DNA from: Rhodospirillaceae bacterium
Lineage (GTDB): Bacteria; Pseudomonadota; Alphaproteobacteria; Bin65
DNA length: 64,000 bases
Direction of reading: 5' to 3'
NCBI GenBank assembly: GCA_011523655.1
Contig: WTGH01000021.1
Span: 1 to 64,000, forward strand
Shown piece by piece: positions 25,475-37,273 of this stretch; position 1 is the stretch's first letter; every line of letters starts with the position of its first letter. The notes under the pieces were generated by a model that saw only the letters and a list, made by a program, of their open reading frames with translations, was not told the origin of the DNA and ran no database searches. The translations under genes and the position numbers were made by a program.

Positions 25475-26686
25475 TCACACCGTGTCCAGCAGGTCGAGCG
25501 ACACGACGGCCTGGGCCGCCAGGCCCTCGCCGCGGCCGGTAAAGCCGAGCCTCTCGGTCGTCGTCGCCTTGAGGCCGATCCGCGCCGGCGGCAGGCCGGT
25601 CAGGTCGCCCAGGCTGCGCTTCATGGCATCGTAATGCGGCTGAAGTTTCGGCCGCTCGCAGATAATCGTGAGATCGAGATTGACCAGCCGTCCGTCGGCC
25701 GCGGCGGCCAAGCCGAGCGCGTGGCGCACGAACCGGTTCGAGGCCGCGCCGCGCCATTGCGGGTCGCTGTCGGGGAAGTGCTGCCCGATATCGCCCGCCC
25801 CCAGCGCGCCGAGCAGGGCGTCGGTCAGGGCGTGCAGGCCGGCGTCGGCGTCCGAATGGCCCTCGAGCCCGTGCGAATGGCCGATCCGCACGCCGCACAG
25901 CACGATATGGTCGCCGGGGCCGAAGGCGTGAACGTCGAAGCCATGCCCGACGACCGTGATCCGCGGCGCTGCAGCCCGGGCGATCCGGTCGGCCCGCGCC
26001 AGGTCTTCGGCCGCAGTGATCTTGAAGTTGTCCTCCGATCCCGGGCTCATGGCGACGGCGAGCCCGGCGGCTTCGGCGACCGCGGCGTCGTCGGTCAACG
26101 CCTGTCCGGCAGCCGAAGCGTGCGCGGCCAGCAGGTCGCGGTAGCGGAAGGCCTGGGGCGTCTGGGCCCGCCACAGCCGGTCGCGGGCGATCGTGTCGGT
26201 AACGAGACCCGCGCCGTCGGTCTTCTTGACGGTGTCGGCCATCGGCACGCCCGCGGCGGCGGCGCCGTGGCGGCGCGCCGCTTCGAGACATTTACCGATG
26301 ATATCCTCGGTCACGAACGGACGGGCGGCATCGTGGACGAGGACGAATTCCGGATCGAGTTTATCGAGGAATTTCAAGCCGTTGCAGACCGATTCCTGAC
26401 GCGATGCGCCACCGTCTACGAAATGGACCTGCGCCGGGCCGACCGCCTGCCGGGCCAGCGCCTCATCGTCCGGGTGGATGACCGTGACGACAGTCGAGAC
26501 CGCCGGATGGGCCGCGAAGACGCCGACCGTCCGGCGCAGCACCGGTTCGCCGCCGATCCGGGCATACTGTTTCGGCACGTCGCCGCCGGCGCGCACGCCG
26601 CGCCCGGCCGCCACGATGACGGCGGCGCAGTCCGGGCGTTCTCCGGCGGTATCGGATTGTGGCCGGTCGGTCATGCTGCCGCTCAT
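25475..26686 (-). CDS. ispDF: Bifunctional IspD/IspF enzyme of the MEP isoprenoid pathway
   Basis: The 403-residue protein fuses two domains. Residues 20-240 are the MEP cytidylyltransferase IspD (IVAAGRGVRAGGDVPKQY and VHDAARPFVTEDI). Residues 245-403 are the MECDP synthase IspF (GHGFDVHAFG, CGVRIGHSHGLEGHSDAD and KATTTERLGFTGRGEGLAAQAV). The fusion is common in alphaproteobacteria. It makes 2-C-methyl-erythritol 2,4-cyclodiphosphate from MEP with the help of IspE. ATG at 26686 is used here, but 26674 is also possible because neither has a strong Shine-Dalgarno. It is divergent from dusB. Confidence 0.95.
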   Translation of the reverse strand: MSGSMTDRPQSDTAGERPDCAAVIVAAGRGVRAGGDVPKQYARIGGEPVLRRTVGVFAAHPAVSTVVTVIHPDDEALARQAVGPAQVHFVDGGASRQESVCNGLKFLDKLDPEFVLVHDAARPFVTEDIIGKCLEAARRHGAAAAGVPMADTVKKTDGAGLVTDTIARDRLWRAQTPQAFRYRDLLAAHASAAGQALTDDAAVAEAAGLAVAMSPGSEDNFKITAAEDLARADRIARAAAPRITVVGHGFDVHAFGPGDHIVLCGVRIGHSHGLEGHSDADAGLHALTDALLGALGAGDIGQHFPDSDPQWRGAASNRFVRHALGLAAAADGRLVNLDLTIICERPKLQPHYDAMKRSLGDLTGLPPARIGLKATTTERLGFTGRGEGLAAQAVVSLDLLDTV

Positions 26687-26784
26687 ATCACCGATCCGGC
26701 ATCGTTCCCATCCCGCGGTTGCCGACGCTCCGGGCGCGGCCTAGGTTCGGCGGGATTGCACAATAAACAGGCGCTGGACGAAAA

Positions 26785-27783
26785 ATGGGCATTCAGGTCG
26801 GCAACCTGATGCTGGACGCGCCGGTCCTGCTGGCGCCGATGTCCGGCGTGACCGATCTGCCGTTCCGGAGGCTCGTGCGGTCGTTCGGCGCCGGGCTGGT
26901 CTTTTCCGAAATGGTTGCCAGCGGCACGATGGTGCAACGGACGCGCAAGTCGCGGCTCCGGGGCGACCTCAGCCGCGAGCGCCGTCCGGCCGCCCTCCAG
27001 CTGGCCGGCGCCGAGCCGGCGGTCATGGCGGAGGCGGCCCGGCTGGCGCGGGATTGCGGCGCGGCCCTGATCGACATCAATTTCGGCTGTCCGGCGAAAA
27101 AGGTCGTCAACAAGGCGTGCGGATCGGCGCTGATGCGCGAGCCGGCGCTCGCCGCGCGCATCGTCGAGGCGGTGGTGCGCGCCGCCGACCCGCTGCCGGT
27201 GACGGCGAAAGTGCGCCTGGGCTGGAACGATGCGCACCGCAACGCGCCGGAGTTCGCGCGGCTGTGCGAAGCGGCCGGCGCCCGGATGCTCACCGTTCAC
27301 GCCCGGACCCGCGAACAGCGGTTCGGCGGCTGCGCCGACTGGGCGGCGGTCGCGCCGGTTAAGCGCGCCGTCGGCGTACCCGTCATCGTCAACGGCGATA
27401 TCCGCTCGCCGGACGACATGGCGGAGGCCCTGGCGCTGTCGGGGGCGGACGGCGTGATGATCGGCCGCGGCGCCTGCGGCCGACCGTGGCTGCTGCGCGA
27501 TGCGATGCGGAAGCTGACCGGCCGCCCGGCGGTCGCGCCGCCGGAGGGGCCGGCGCTGGCCGCGCTCGTCAAGGGCCATTACGGCGCCATGCTCGACCAT
27601 TACGGCGTACCGGCGGGAGTCCGGATCGCGCGCAAGCATCTGGCCTGGTACGCCGAGGCCGCCGGCCTCCCGCCGGCCTTCAGGACCGCGGCGAACCGGC
27701 TGACGGCGCCCGGCGCGGTGCTGGACCTGATCGGGCGGGCGTTCGCAGCACCCACGCCGGAACGCGCGGCCCTGGCCGCATGA
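26785..27783 (+). CDS. dusB: tRNA-dihydrouridine synthase (NifR3/DusB type)
   Basis: This 332-residue flavoenzyme reduces uridines in the D loop of tRNA. Family motifs are LLAPMSGVTDLPFRRLVR, INFGCPAKKVVNKACGSALMR (with the catalytic cysteine), TVHARTREQRF and VNGDIRSPDDM, and the FMN site GVMIGRGACGRPW. It is the first gene of the dusB-ntrB-ntrC-ntrY-ntrX block, and its stop overlaps the ntrB start as ATGA. Co-transcription with ntrBC is a known arrangement (nifR3-ntrBC in Rhodobacter and Azospirillum). Confidence 0.95.
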   Translation: MGIQVGNLMLDAPVLLAPMSGVTDLPFRRLVRSFGAGLVFSEMVASGTMVQRTRKSRLRGDLSRERRPAALQLAGAEPAVMAEAARLARDCGAALIDINFGCPAKKVVNKACGSALMREPALAARIVEAVVRAADPLPVTAKVRLGWNDAHRNAPEFARLCEAAGARMLTVHARTREQRFGGCADWAAVAPVKRAVGVPVIVNGDIRSPDDMAEALALSGADGVMIGRGACGRPWLLRDAMRKLTGRPAVAPPEGPALAALVKGHYGAMLDHYGVPAGVRIARKHLAWYAEAAGLPPAFRTAANRLTAPGAVLDLIGRAFAAPTPERAALAA

Positions 27784-28952
27784 ACATGGACCTGCACGCC
27801 GCAGCGGTGCGACAGGCGCAGCCTGAATTCGGGGCCCGGCCCGCGGACGAAACCGGGGAGGAAACCGGGGACGAAACCGGGTCGGCGGCTTTGCAGGGCT
27901 GGGCCTATCTCAACGCGCTGGCCGATGCGATCCTCGTGATCGACCGGGAATACGCGATCCGGTTCGCCAATCTCGCGGCCGAGAACCTGCTGGGCGCCAG
28001 CCGCAAGGCGATCTGCCGGCGGACCCTTGCGCATTATTTTCCGGAAGACAGCCCGGTCTTCTCGCTCCTGCAGCAGGCGCAGGCAGCGGGCAGCACCGTT
28101 GCAGACAGCGACGCGGCGCTCGATTCGCGGCAACAGACCATTCCCCATGTCGCGGTCCAGGCCAGCCCGGTTGGCGATGGCGCCGGGTCGATCGTGCTGA
28201 GCTTCCGGGAACAGTCCATCGTCCACCAGATCGACCGCCAACTCAGCCACCGCAATGCCGCCCGGTCGGTTTCCGCGATGGCCGCCCTGCTGGCCCACGA
28301 AATCCGCAATCCGCTGAGCGGCATCAAGGGCGCGGCGCAGCTGCTCGAAACCGCCGCGCCCGCAGAGGACCGGCCGCTCGCCAGCCTGATCTGCGAGGAG
28401 GCCGACCGGCTGAACGCCCTGGTCGACCGGTTCGAGATCTTCGCCGACCGGCCGCTGGTCCGGCGCGAGGCGGTGAACATCCACGAGGTGCTCGGCCGGG
28501 TACGGAGCAGCGCCGAAAACGGTTTTGCAAGGGGCCGGCGGATCGTCGAGGACTACGATCCTTCCCTGCCGCCGGTTCCCGGAGACCGGGACCGGCTCGT
28601 CCAGGTATTCCTGAACCTGGTCAAGAACGCGGCCGAGGCGGCGCCGGACCTGGGCGGCGAGATCCGGCTGCACACCGCCTACCGGTCGGGCGTGCGGATC
28701 GCGGCGCCGGCCGGCGACGGCTTTATCCGGTTGCCGATCGTTGTCTCGGTCGAGGATAATGGCCCCGGCATACCCGCCGAGCTGCGCAACCACCTGTTCG
28801 ATCCGTTCGTCACGACCAAATCATCGGGCAGCGGGCTGGGGCTGGCGCTGGTCGCCAAGCTTGTCGAGGAACTCGGCGGTGTCGTCGAGTTCGACCGGGA
28901 CAACGGGCGCACCGTGTTCCGGGTGCTCCTGCCGGCGCAGGAAAGGCGCTGA
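27780..28952 (+). CDS. ntrB: Nitrogen regulation sensor histidine kinase NtrB
   Basis: This 390-residue soluble kinase has a PAS domain (about 45-145), a dimerisation/phosphoacceptor helix with LLAHEIRNPLSG (phosphorylatable H173), an ATP-binding domain with N-box VFLNLVKNAAEAAP, G1 VEDNGPGIP and G2 SGSGLGLALVAKLVEE. It phosphorylates NtrC when nitrogen is limiting and is held in check by PII. An N-terminal acidic stretch contains three near-identical copies of ETG(D/E)E. Four bases overlap dusB, and ntrC follows after 3 bp. Confidence 0.95.
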   Translation: MNMDLHAAAVRQAQPEFGARPADETGEETGDETGSAALQGWAYLNALADAILVIDREYAIRFANLAAENLLGASRKAICRRTLAHYFPEDSPVFSLLQQAQAAGSTVADSDAALDSRQQTIPHVAVQASPVGDGAGSIVLSFREQSIVHQIDRQLSHRNAARSVSAMAALLAHEIRNPLSGIKGAAQLLETAAPAEDRPLASLICEEADRLNALVDRFEIFADRPLVRREAVNIHEVLGRVRSSAENGFARGRRIVEDYDPSLPPVPGDRDRLVQVFLNLVKNAAEAAPDLGGEIRLHTAYRSGVRIAAPAGDGFIRLPIVVSVEDNGPGIPAELRNHLFDPFVTTKSSGSGLGLALVAKLVEELGGVVEFDRDNGRTVFRVLLPAQERR

Positions 28953-28955
28953 CCC

Positions 28956-30466
<1,511 letters not shown>

Positions 30467-30467
<1 letters not shown>

Positions 30468-32788
30468 TGGACGCCGCCGTCGGTCCCGTGCGCCGGAGAA
30501 AACGCTGGATGCTGCGCCTCTCGGCGTTCGCCAACCGCGTGGCCCTGTCGAGCCGCCTCGCGGTCGGGCTGACGATCGCCGCGATCGCCGTCAGCGTGCT
30601 GACCGCGATCAACCTGGCCGAATCGCCGCTGGGCGCCGACCCGGGCATCAACCTGGCGCTCATCGTCATCGATCTGGTCATCATCCTCCCGCTCGCCGGG
30701 CTGATCGCCTTCCGGGCGGTTCTGCTCTGGTCGGCGCGGCGGCAGGGCGAGGCGGGATCCCGGCTGCACGCGCGGCTGGTCCTCCTGTTCAGCATCGTGG
30801 CGGTGACGCCGGCGATCGTCGTCGCGGTTTTCTCCGCGGCGATGTTCGAATTCGGCATCCAGTCCTGGTTCAGCAGCCGGGTCGGCACCGCGCTGCGCGA
30901 ATCGGTGCAAATGACCGAAAAATATGTCGACGAACACATCATCGCGCTGCGCGACGACGTCCGCAATCTGGGCGGCGACATCAACGCCCAGGCGCTGGAA
31001 CTGATGAGCGATCCGCATCAGCTGCCCGCCTTCGTCACGCGGCGCGCGCGCGAGCGCGGCATCGTCGGCGCGTCGGTCTTCGACGAGCGCGGCCGCGTCC
31101 TGGTCTCCGACGTCGGCAGCTTTTCGCCCTCGAACGAGCGGCCGGCGAACATGCGCGCCGCCATTTCGAGGATCCGTAAGGACGGCGATATCGTGGTGGT
31201 CGCGCGTCGGGGCGAGCACAACATCCGCGCGCTCATGCGGCTGACAATCTTCTTCGATTCGAACGTCTACCTCTATATCAGCCGCCCGATCGTGCCGACG
31301 CTGCGCGCGCACATGCTGCGCATGAAGGATGCCGTCGACGAGTATCTCCTTCTGGAGGGGCAGCGCTCCGGATTGCAGATCGGCTATTTCCTGCTCTACG
31401 GCGTGGTTTCGCTGTTGCTCCTGCTCGCGGCGATCTGGCTCGGCCTGTATTTCGCCAACCGCATGGTGCGGCCGATTTCCGAACTGATCGCGGCTTCCGA
31501 GCGCGTGGCCAAGGGAGACCTCGGCGTCCGCGTCGGCAGTACGGGGCGCGATGAAATTGCAAGTTTATCAAAATCTTTCAATCAGATGGTCGGTGAAATT
31601 CAACGAAACCGGGAAGAACTTGTCGAGGCGAACCGGCAGGTCGAGGCGCGCCGCGAATTCACCGCGCAGGTGCTGGAAGGCGTCACCGCCGGAGTGATCG
31701 GCCTCGATGCCGATCGCCGCATCAACCTGCCGAACAGCTCGGCCTCCGATCTTCTCGGTGTCGATCTGGAGCAGCGGATCGGCGAAAAGATCGCCGATAT
31801 CGTGCCGGAATTCGGCGAAATGATGGACCGGGTCGCGCGCAACCCGGTCCGCCGCCACTGGAGCGAAATCGTCCTTCACCGCAACGACCGGGCGCGCACC
31901 CTGATGGTCCGCCTCGCTGCCGAACATCTGGACTCGGAGATCGTCGGCTACGTCCTCACCTTCGACGACATCACCGACCTGCAACAGGCCCAGCGCACGG
32001 CGGCCTGGGCCGACGTCGCCCGCCGGATCGCCCACGAAATCAAGAATCCGCTGACCCCGATCCAGCTTTCCGCCGAACGCCTCCGGCGCAAATATCTCAA
32101 GCAGATCGAGACCGATCCGGAGGTTTTCGACACCTGCACCGACACGATCATCCGGCAGGTCGACGATATCGGCCGGCTGGTCAGCGAATTCTCCAGTTTC
32201 GCGCGGATGCCCGAGCCGCGCATGAGAAAGAACGATCTGCGCAGGCTGTGCCGGCAGGCGATATTCCTGGAGCGCTCGGCGCACCCGGCGATCGTCTACG
32301 AATTCGAGAGAGCCCAGACGCCGCTGCCGGTCATGTGCGACAGCCACCAGATCGGCCAGGCGCTGACCAACCTGCTTCAGAACGCCGCCAATGCGATCGA
32401 GGAACGCGGCGATCCGAACGGTTCGGAAGACGGTTCCGGAGACGGGCCCGGAGACGGTTCCGGAGACGGTTCGGGCCGGGCCGGCACCGTGACCGTCACG
32501 ATCGACGACAACGAGTCCGGCCTTACGGTTTCGATCTCGGATACCGGCCCCGGCCTGCCGACGGATATGCTTCACCGGCTGACCGAGCCCTATGTCTCGA
32601 CCCGCGCCAAGGGAACGGGCCTGGGACTCGCCATCGTGCGCAAGATCATGGAGGATCATGGCGGGGAGTTGCAGATGAAGAACGACCATTCGGCGGAAGG
32701 AGAAATCCGCGGTGCGACCGTCAGCATGGCGTTTCCGGCAACGATCCGCGCGGACGAGGCCGCCCGGCCCGTTCCGGCGGACGCCTGA
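30467..32788 (+). CDS. ntrY: Nitrogen regulation sensor histidine kinase NtrY
   Basis: This 773-residue membrane kinase has three to four N-terminal hydrophobic segments with a periplasmic domain between them. These are followed by HAMP (about residues 325-380, ANRMVRPISELI), PAS, a phosphoacceptor helix ARRIAHEIKNPLTPIQLSAERL (H523) and an HATPase domain ending with GTGLGLAIVRKIMEDHGG. It phosphorylates NtrX. A low-complexity insert of Gly, Asp, Ser and Pro (about residues 648-665) separates the N box from the rest of the ATPase domain. ATG at 30467 overlaps the ntrC stop and follows GGGGAGGG at 7 bp; a GTG at 30464 is the alternative. Confidence 0.94.
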
Positions 32789-32842
32789 CCTTCCCGCATG
32801 CGCCCCCGCAAGCGCCTCTCTGAGCTCCGGGACGGTTGACCG

Positions 32843-34246
32843 ATGGCCGCCGACATCCTGATCGTCGACGACGAAGCCGATATCCGCAAGCTGATAGCGG
32901 GCATCCTGAACGACGAGGGATACGAAACCCGGCTCGCCGCGGACGCCGACGCCGCGCTCGAGGCGATTCGCGCCCGGCGGCCGTCGCTCATCCTGCTGGA
33001 TATCTGGCTGGAAGGCAGCAAGATGGACGGCAACGAGATTCTCGCCGTGGTCAAGAAGGATCATCCTGACCTGCCTGTCATCATGATCAGCGGCCACGGC
33101 ACGGTCGAGATGGCGGTGAACGCCATCAAGATGGGCGCCTACGATTTCATCGAGAAGCCGTTCAAGAGCGACAGGCTGCTCGTCCAGATCGAGCGCGCGG
33201 TCGAGACCGAGCGCCTCAAGCGGGAGAACGAGGCGCTGCTCGAACGCGCAGGCGGAGCCTTCGAACTGGTCGGCGCTTCGCCGGCCATCGCGCATATCGA
33301 CCAGGCGATCTCGCGGGTCGCTCCGACCAGCAGCCGCGTCCTGGTCACCGGCGCCGCCGGCGTCGGCAAGGAAGTCGTCGCCCGGCTGATTCATCAGCGC
33401 AGCACGCGCAGCAGCGGCCCCTTTGTGGTCGTCAATTGCGCGACCATGCGTCCCGACCGCCTCGAACAGGAACTGTTCGGCGAAGAGGCCGGGGGCCACA
33501 CGAAGGCCGGCATTCTGGAACGCTGCCACGGCGGCACGCTGCTGCTGGACGAAGTCGCCGACATGCCGTGGGAAACCCAGGGCGAATTTGTCAGGATATT
33601 GCAGGATCAGGGGTTTCAACGGATCGGCGGCCATTCGATCGTCGAGGTCAACATCCGCGTCATCGCCTCGACCAGCCGGCCTCTCGAGCCCGAAATCGCC
33701 GCCCGCCGTTTCCGGGAGGATCTCTACTACCGGCTCCGGGTCGTCCCCATCGACATCCCGCCCCTGCGCGACCGGCGTCAGGACATTCCCGATCTCGCGC
33801 GCCATTTCATGGCGAAGGCCGCGGCCCGCGACGGCCTCCCGGCGCGCGGCTTCTCGGACGAGGCGCTCGCCGCCCTGCAGGCCTACAACTGGCCCGGAAA
33901 TGTCCGGGAACTGGCAAATGTGATCCACCGCATGCTGATCATGGCGCCGGCCGGCCCGGGGGAGAAACTGACCGCCAAGATGGTGCCGCCGGTCATCCTG
34001 GGCGACGAGACCATGCTGCCGCGTCTCGAAAAGGGCGGCGAGATCATGGCGCTGCCGCTCCGGGAGGCCCGCGAGATGTTCGAGCGCGAGTATCTGACGG
34101 CGCAGGTCAGCCGCTTCGGCGGCAATGTCTCCAGGACGGCGGAATTCGTCGGCATGGAACGCTCCGCGCTGCACCGCAAGCTGAAGCTGCTCGGCCTCGC
34201 CGGCGGCGAACGCAGCGCGGGCGACGGATCAGACGCCGTCCATTGA
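32843..34246 (+). CDS. ntrX: Nitrogen regulation response regulator NtrX
   Basis: This 467-residue regulator pairs with NtrY. The receiver has phosphoacceptor D53 (LILLDIWLEGSKMDG). The AAA+ domain has a Walker A-like GAAGVGKE, but the GAFTGA loop is replaced by EAGGHTKAG, so direct sigma54 activation is unlikely; that is usual for alphaproteobacterial NtrX. The C-terminal Fis-like HTH is RFGGNVSRTAEFVGMERSALHRKLKLLG. NtrYX controls nitrogen, respiratory and envelope genes in relatives. The gene follows ntrY after 54 bp and precedes trkA by 39 bp. Confidence 0.94.
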   Translation: MAADILIVDDEADIRKLIAGILNDEGYETRLAADADAALEAIRARRPSLILLDIWLEGSKMDGNEILAVVKKDHPDLPVIMISGHGTVEMAVNAIKMGAYDFIEKPFKSDRLLVQIERAVETERLKRENEALLERAGGAFELVGASPAIAHIDQAISRVAPTSSRVLVTGAAGVGKEVVARLIHQRSTRSSGPFVVVNCATMRPDRLEQELFGEEAGGHTKAGILERCHGGTLLLDEVADMPWETQGEFVRILQDQGFQRIGGHSIVEVNIRVIASTSRPLEPEIAARRFREDLYYRLRVVPIDIPPLRDRRQDIPDLARHFMAKAAARDGLPARGFSDEALAALQAYNWPGNVRELANVIHRMLIMAPAGPGEKLTAKMVPPVILGDETMLPRLEKGGEIMALPLREAREMFEREYLTAQVSRFGGNVSRTAEFVGMERSALHRKLKLLGLAGGERSAGDGSDAVH

Positions 34247-34285
34247 TCCGCCGCTCTTCTCCTCACGGCAAGGTCCGGTGACATC

Positions 34286-35662
34286 ATGCGCGTAATCGTG
34301 TGCGGGGCAGGGCAGGTCGGTCTCAACATCGCCCGCCACCTGGCGACCGAGAACAACGAAGTCACGGTCATCGACCGGTCCGAGGCGCTGATCCGGCGCA
34401 TCAGCGACGCCCTGGAAGTGCGGGCGATCGTCGGCCATGCGCCGCATCCCGACGTGCTCGAACGCGCCGGCGCCGCAAATTGCGACATGATCATCGCGGT
34501 CACCCAGACCGACGAGGTCAACATGGTGGCCTGCCAGGTCGCCCATTCCCTGTTCGACGTGCCGACCAAGATCGCCCGGGTGCGGGCGCAGTCCTACCTG
34601 CAACCGATCTGGGCGAGCCTGTTCAGCGCCGATCACATGCCGATCGACGTGCGCATCTCGCCGGAAGTCGAGGTCGCGCGTGCGGTCCGGCGGCGCATGC
34701 TTGTGCCCGGCGCTTTCGACGTGATCCAGCTGGGGCAGGGGCGGGTGCAGGCGATCGGCACCCGGCTCGGCGAGGACTGTCCGGTTCTGGATACGCCGAT
34801 CCGCCAGCTCACCGCGCTTTTTCCCGATCTGGCCACGGTGATCGTCGCCATCCTGCGCGGCGGCGAAACCATCGTTCCGACGCCGGACGACCAGCTGCTG
34901 ACCGGTGACGAGATCTACTTCGTCGCCGACCGGGACCATGTCACCCGCGCCATGGCGGCGTTCGGCCACGAGGAGCCGGAAGCGCACCGGGTCATCATCG
35001 TCGGCGGCGGCAACATCGGGCTTTACCTGGCCCAGCAGATCGAGGCGGAAGACGAGGACGTCACCGTCAAGCTGATCGAAAAGGATGAGGAGCGCGCAAG
35101 GGTCGCCGCGGCGGCGCTCGCCCATACCGTCGTGGTGCACGGCGATGTCCTCGACAACGAAATCCTCGAGGAACTCAATCTGCCCCATACCGACATGCTG
35201 TTCACGGTGACGGACAACGACGAGGTCAACGTGCTGGCGGCGCTGATGGCCAAACGGCTGGGCTGCGCGCGCACCGTGGCGCTGGTCAACACCGTGCACT
35301 ATCAGCCGCTGGTGACCTCGCTCGGCGTCGATGTCGCGGTCTCGCCCCGGGCGATCACGGTCTCGACCATCCTGCAGCATCTGCGCCGCGGCCGGATTCG
35401 CGCGGTTCATTCGCTGCGCGAAGGGGCCGGGGAGATCATCGAGGCCGAGGCGATGGACACGTCGCGCATCGTCGGCAAGCCGCTCAGCGGCGTGAAGCTG
35501 GACAAGGGCATCATGGTCGGCGGGATCGTCCGGCAGGACACCGTGATCGTACCGCGCGGCGATACCGTGGTCCGGGCCGGCGACCGGGTGATCCTCTATG
35601 CCCTGCCCGATGTCGTGCGGAAGGTCGAGAAGCTGTTCTCGGTCAGCCTCGAATTCTTCTGA
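34286..35662 (+). CDS. trkA: Trk system potassium uptake regulatory protein TrkA
   Basis: This 458-residue cytoplasmic protein has two tandem RCK units. The first NAD-binding Rossmann motif is VIVCGAGQVGLNIARHL, the second RVIIVGGGNIGLYLAQQIE, each followed by a TrkA-C domain. It gates the TrkH/TrkG potassium channel in response to nucleotides. No trkH is present in the window, which is usual because trkA follows ntrX in many alphaproteobacteria. The start at 34286 lies 39 bp downstream of ntrX. Confidence 0.95.
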   Translation: MRVIVCGAGQVGLNIARHLATENNEVTVIDRSEALIRRISDALEVRAIVGHAPHPDVLERAGAANCDMIIAVTQTDEVNMVACQVAHSLFDVPTKIARVRAQSYLQPIWASLFSADHMPIDVRISPEVEVARAVRRRMLVPGAFDVIQLGQGRVQAIGTRLGEDCPVLDTPIRQLTALFPDLATVIVAILRGGETIVPTPDDQLLTGDEIYFVADRDHVTRAMAAFGHEEPEAHRVIIVGGGNIGLYLAQQIEAEDEDVTVKLIEKDEERARVAAAALAHTVVVHGDVLDNEILEELNLPHTDMLFTVTDNDEVNVLAALMAKRLGCARTVALVNTVHYQPLVTSLGVDVAVSPRAITVSTILQHLRRGRIRAVHSLREGAGEIIEAEAMDTSRIVGKPLSGVKLDKGIMVGGIVRQDTVIVPRGDTVVRAGDRVILYALPDVVRKVEKLFSVSLEFF

Positions 35663-35714
35663 TGCCGCGGACCCGAATCCCGTCCCGCAAGAATCACGCC
35701 GGAAAGCGCGAACC

Positions 35715-36608
35715 ATGTCCCGCATTGCCTATGTCAACGGCCGCTTCACCCGACACCGCGACGCGGCGGTCCATGTCGAGGACCGGGGATACCAGTTCGC
35801 CGACGCGGTCTATGAGGTGATCGCGATCCAGAACGACCGGTTCGTGGACGAGGAGCCGCATCTCGACCGGCTCGAACGGTCGCTCGGCGAGCTGCGCATG
35901 GCACCGCCTGTCGGCCGGCCGGCCCTGAGGTACATCCTGCGCGAGACCGTCCGGCGCAACCGGGTGCACAACGGCATCGTCTATATGCAGGTGTCGCGCG
36001 GCGTCGCCCGGCGCGACCACGCCTTTCCGGCGCACCGCGACAGTTCCCTCGTCGTCACGGCCCGCTCGACCATGCCCAAGTCGTCGGCCAGGGCCGGCGG
36101 CGTTTCGGTGGTGACGACCGAAGACATCCGGTGGAAACGCTGCGATATCAAGACGGTCGGACTATTACCTAACGTGCTGGCCAAGCAGATGGCGGCGGAA
36201 GCCGGCGCCTACGAGGCGTGGCTGGTGACGCCGGACGGCGACGTCACCGAATGCACCTCGGCCAACGCCTGGATCGTCACCGCCGGCCGGGAGGTCGTGA
36301 CAAGGCCGCCGACCCACGCGATCCTCAACGGCATCACCCGCCGCACCGTCCGCGCCATCGCCGAACGCGAGGGATATGCCGTGGTCGAGCGGGTCTTCTC
36401 GCTCGACGAGGCGCACGCCGCCGCCGAGGCCTTCCTGACCAGCACGACCTCCCATGTCATGCCGGTCGTACGGATCGACGATAGGCCGGTCGGCGACGGC
36501 CGGCCCGGCCCGCTGACCAGCGCCCTGCAGGCGCATTACGACGCCCATGCGGGCATGGCTCCCGAAGGCGGGACCGAAACGGCCGGAACGGGCTCGGCCG
36601 AAGCATGA
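35715..36608 (+). CDS. dat: D-amino-acid aminotransferase
   Basis: This 297-residue PLP enzyme of fold type IV starts with IAYVNGRFTRHRDAAVHVEDRGYQFADAVYE, which is typical of D-alanine aminotransferases. The PLP lysine lies in DIRWKRCDIKTVGLLPNVLAKQ, and TECTSANAWIV and NGITRRTVRAIAE follow. It converts D-alanine and alpha-ketoglutarate to pyruvate and D-glutamate for the cell wall. Its position after trkA and before hfq is conserved in the class. The C-terminal tail past the family end is rich in Gly and Thr. It overlaps the next gene by 4 bp. Confidence 0.93.
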   Translation: MSRIAYVNGRFTRHRDAAVHVEDRGYQFADAVYEVIAIQNDRFVDEEPHLDRLERSLGELRMAPPVGRPALRYILRETVRRNRVHNGIVYMQVSRGVARRDHAFPAHRDSSLVVTARSTMPKSSARAGGVSVVTTEDIRWKRCDIKTVGLLPNVLAKQMAAEAGAYEAWLVTPDGDVTECTSANAWIVTAGREVVTRPPTHAILNGITRRTVRAIAEREGYAVVERVFSLDEAHAAAEAFLTSTTSHVMPVVRIDDRPVGDGRPGPLTSALQAHYDAHAGMAPEGGTETAGTGSAEA

Positions 36609-37273
36609 CGCCGCTGCCGGCGCCGGCCGCCATCCTGTTCGACTGGGACAACACGCTGGTCGACAACTGGGCCGCCATCGCCGGCGCGCTGAACGCCGCG
36701 CGCGGCGCGTTCGGCCACCCGGAGATGAGCGAAGCGGCCGTGCGCGGGTGGGTCCGGCAGTCCATGCGCAACAGCTTCCCGGACATGTTCGGCGAGGGCT
36801 GGACCGAGGCGCGCGATATCTTCTACGGCAGCTTCCGCGCAAAGCATCTCGAAGCGCTGAAGCCGCTGCCCGGCGCGGGTGAGCTGTTGCGGCGGCTCAA
36901 CGGGCTCGGCCTCTATGTCGGCGTCGTCAGCAACAAGCACGGCGGCTATCTGCGCAAGGAAATCGGCCATCTGGCGTGGACCGCCCTGATCGGGCGGGCG
37001 GTCGGGGCGGGCGATGCTGCCGAGGACAAGCCCGCGGTCGCGCCCGTCGACCTGGCGCTCAGCGGATCGGGCATCGGCCGGTCCGGCGCGGTCTGGTTTG
37101 TCGGCGACGCTGCGATCGACATGGAATGCGCCATCCGCGCCGGTTGCACGCCGGTCCTGCGGGCGACGGAAGACGAGCCGGAAGCGGGCTTTCGCGACTG
37201 GCCGCCGGCGGCCGTGGCGAAATCCTCCGAAGGGATATTGAGGCTTGCCGTCGATGCGCGACGGCCCATATGA
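36605..37273 (+). CDS. HAD family hydrolase (phosphoglycolate phosphatase-like)
   Basis: This 222-residue protein has the haloacid dehalogenase motifs I LFDWDNTLVDNW (nucleophile and general acid aspartates), II GVVSNKHG, III with lysine in EDKPAVAP and IV WFVGDAAIDMECA. A helical cap sits between motifs I and II. It probably dephosphorylates a small phosphorylated metabolite; the substrate cannot be assigned. The ATG overlaps the dat stop by 4 bp, so it is the last member of that translational unit before hfq. Confidence 0.9.
   Translation: MTPLPAPAAILFDWDNTLVDNWAAIAGALNAARGAFGHPEMSEAAVRGWVRQSMRNSFPDMFGEGWTEARDIFYGSFRAKHLEALKPLPGAGELLRRLNGLGLYVGVVSNKHGGYLRKEIGHLAWTALIGRAVGAGDAAEDKPAVAPVDLALSGSGIGRSGAVWFVGDAAIDMECAIRAGCTPVLRATEDEPEAGFRDWPPAAVAKSSEGILRLAVDARRPI

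Noticed and set aside
32843-34246. NtrX as a broken sigma54 activator because GAFTGA is absent
   Set aside because: Absence of GAFTGA is normal for alphaproteobacterial NtrX and not a sign of decay.
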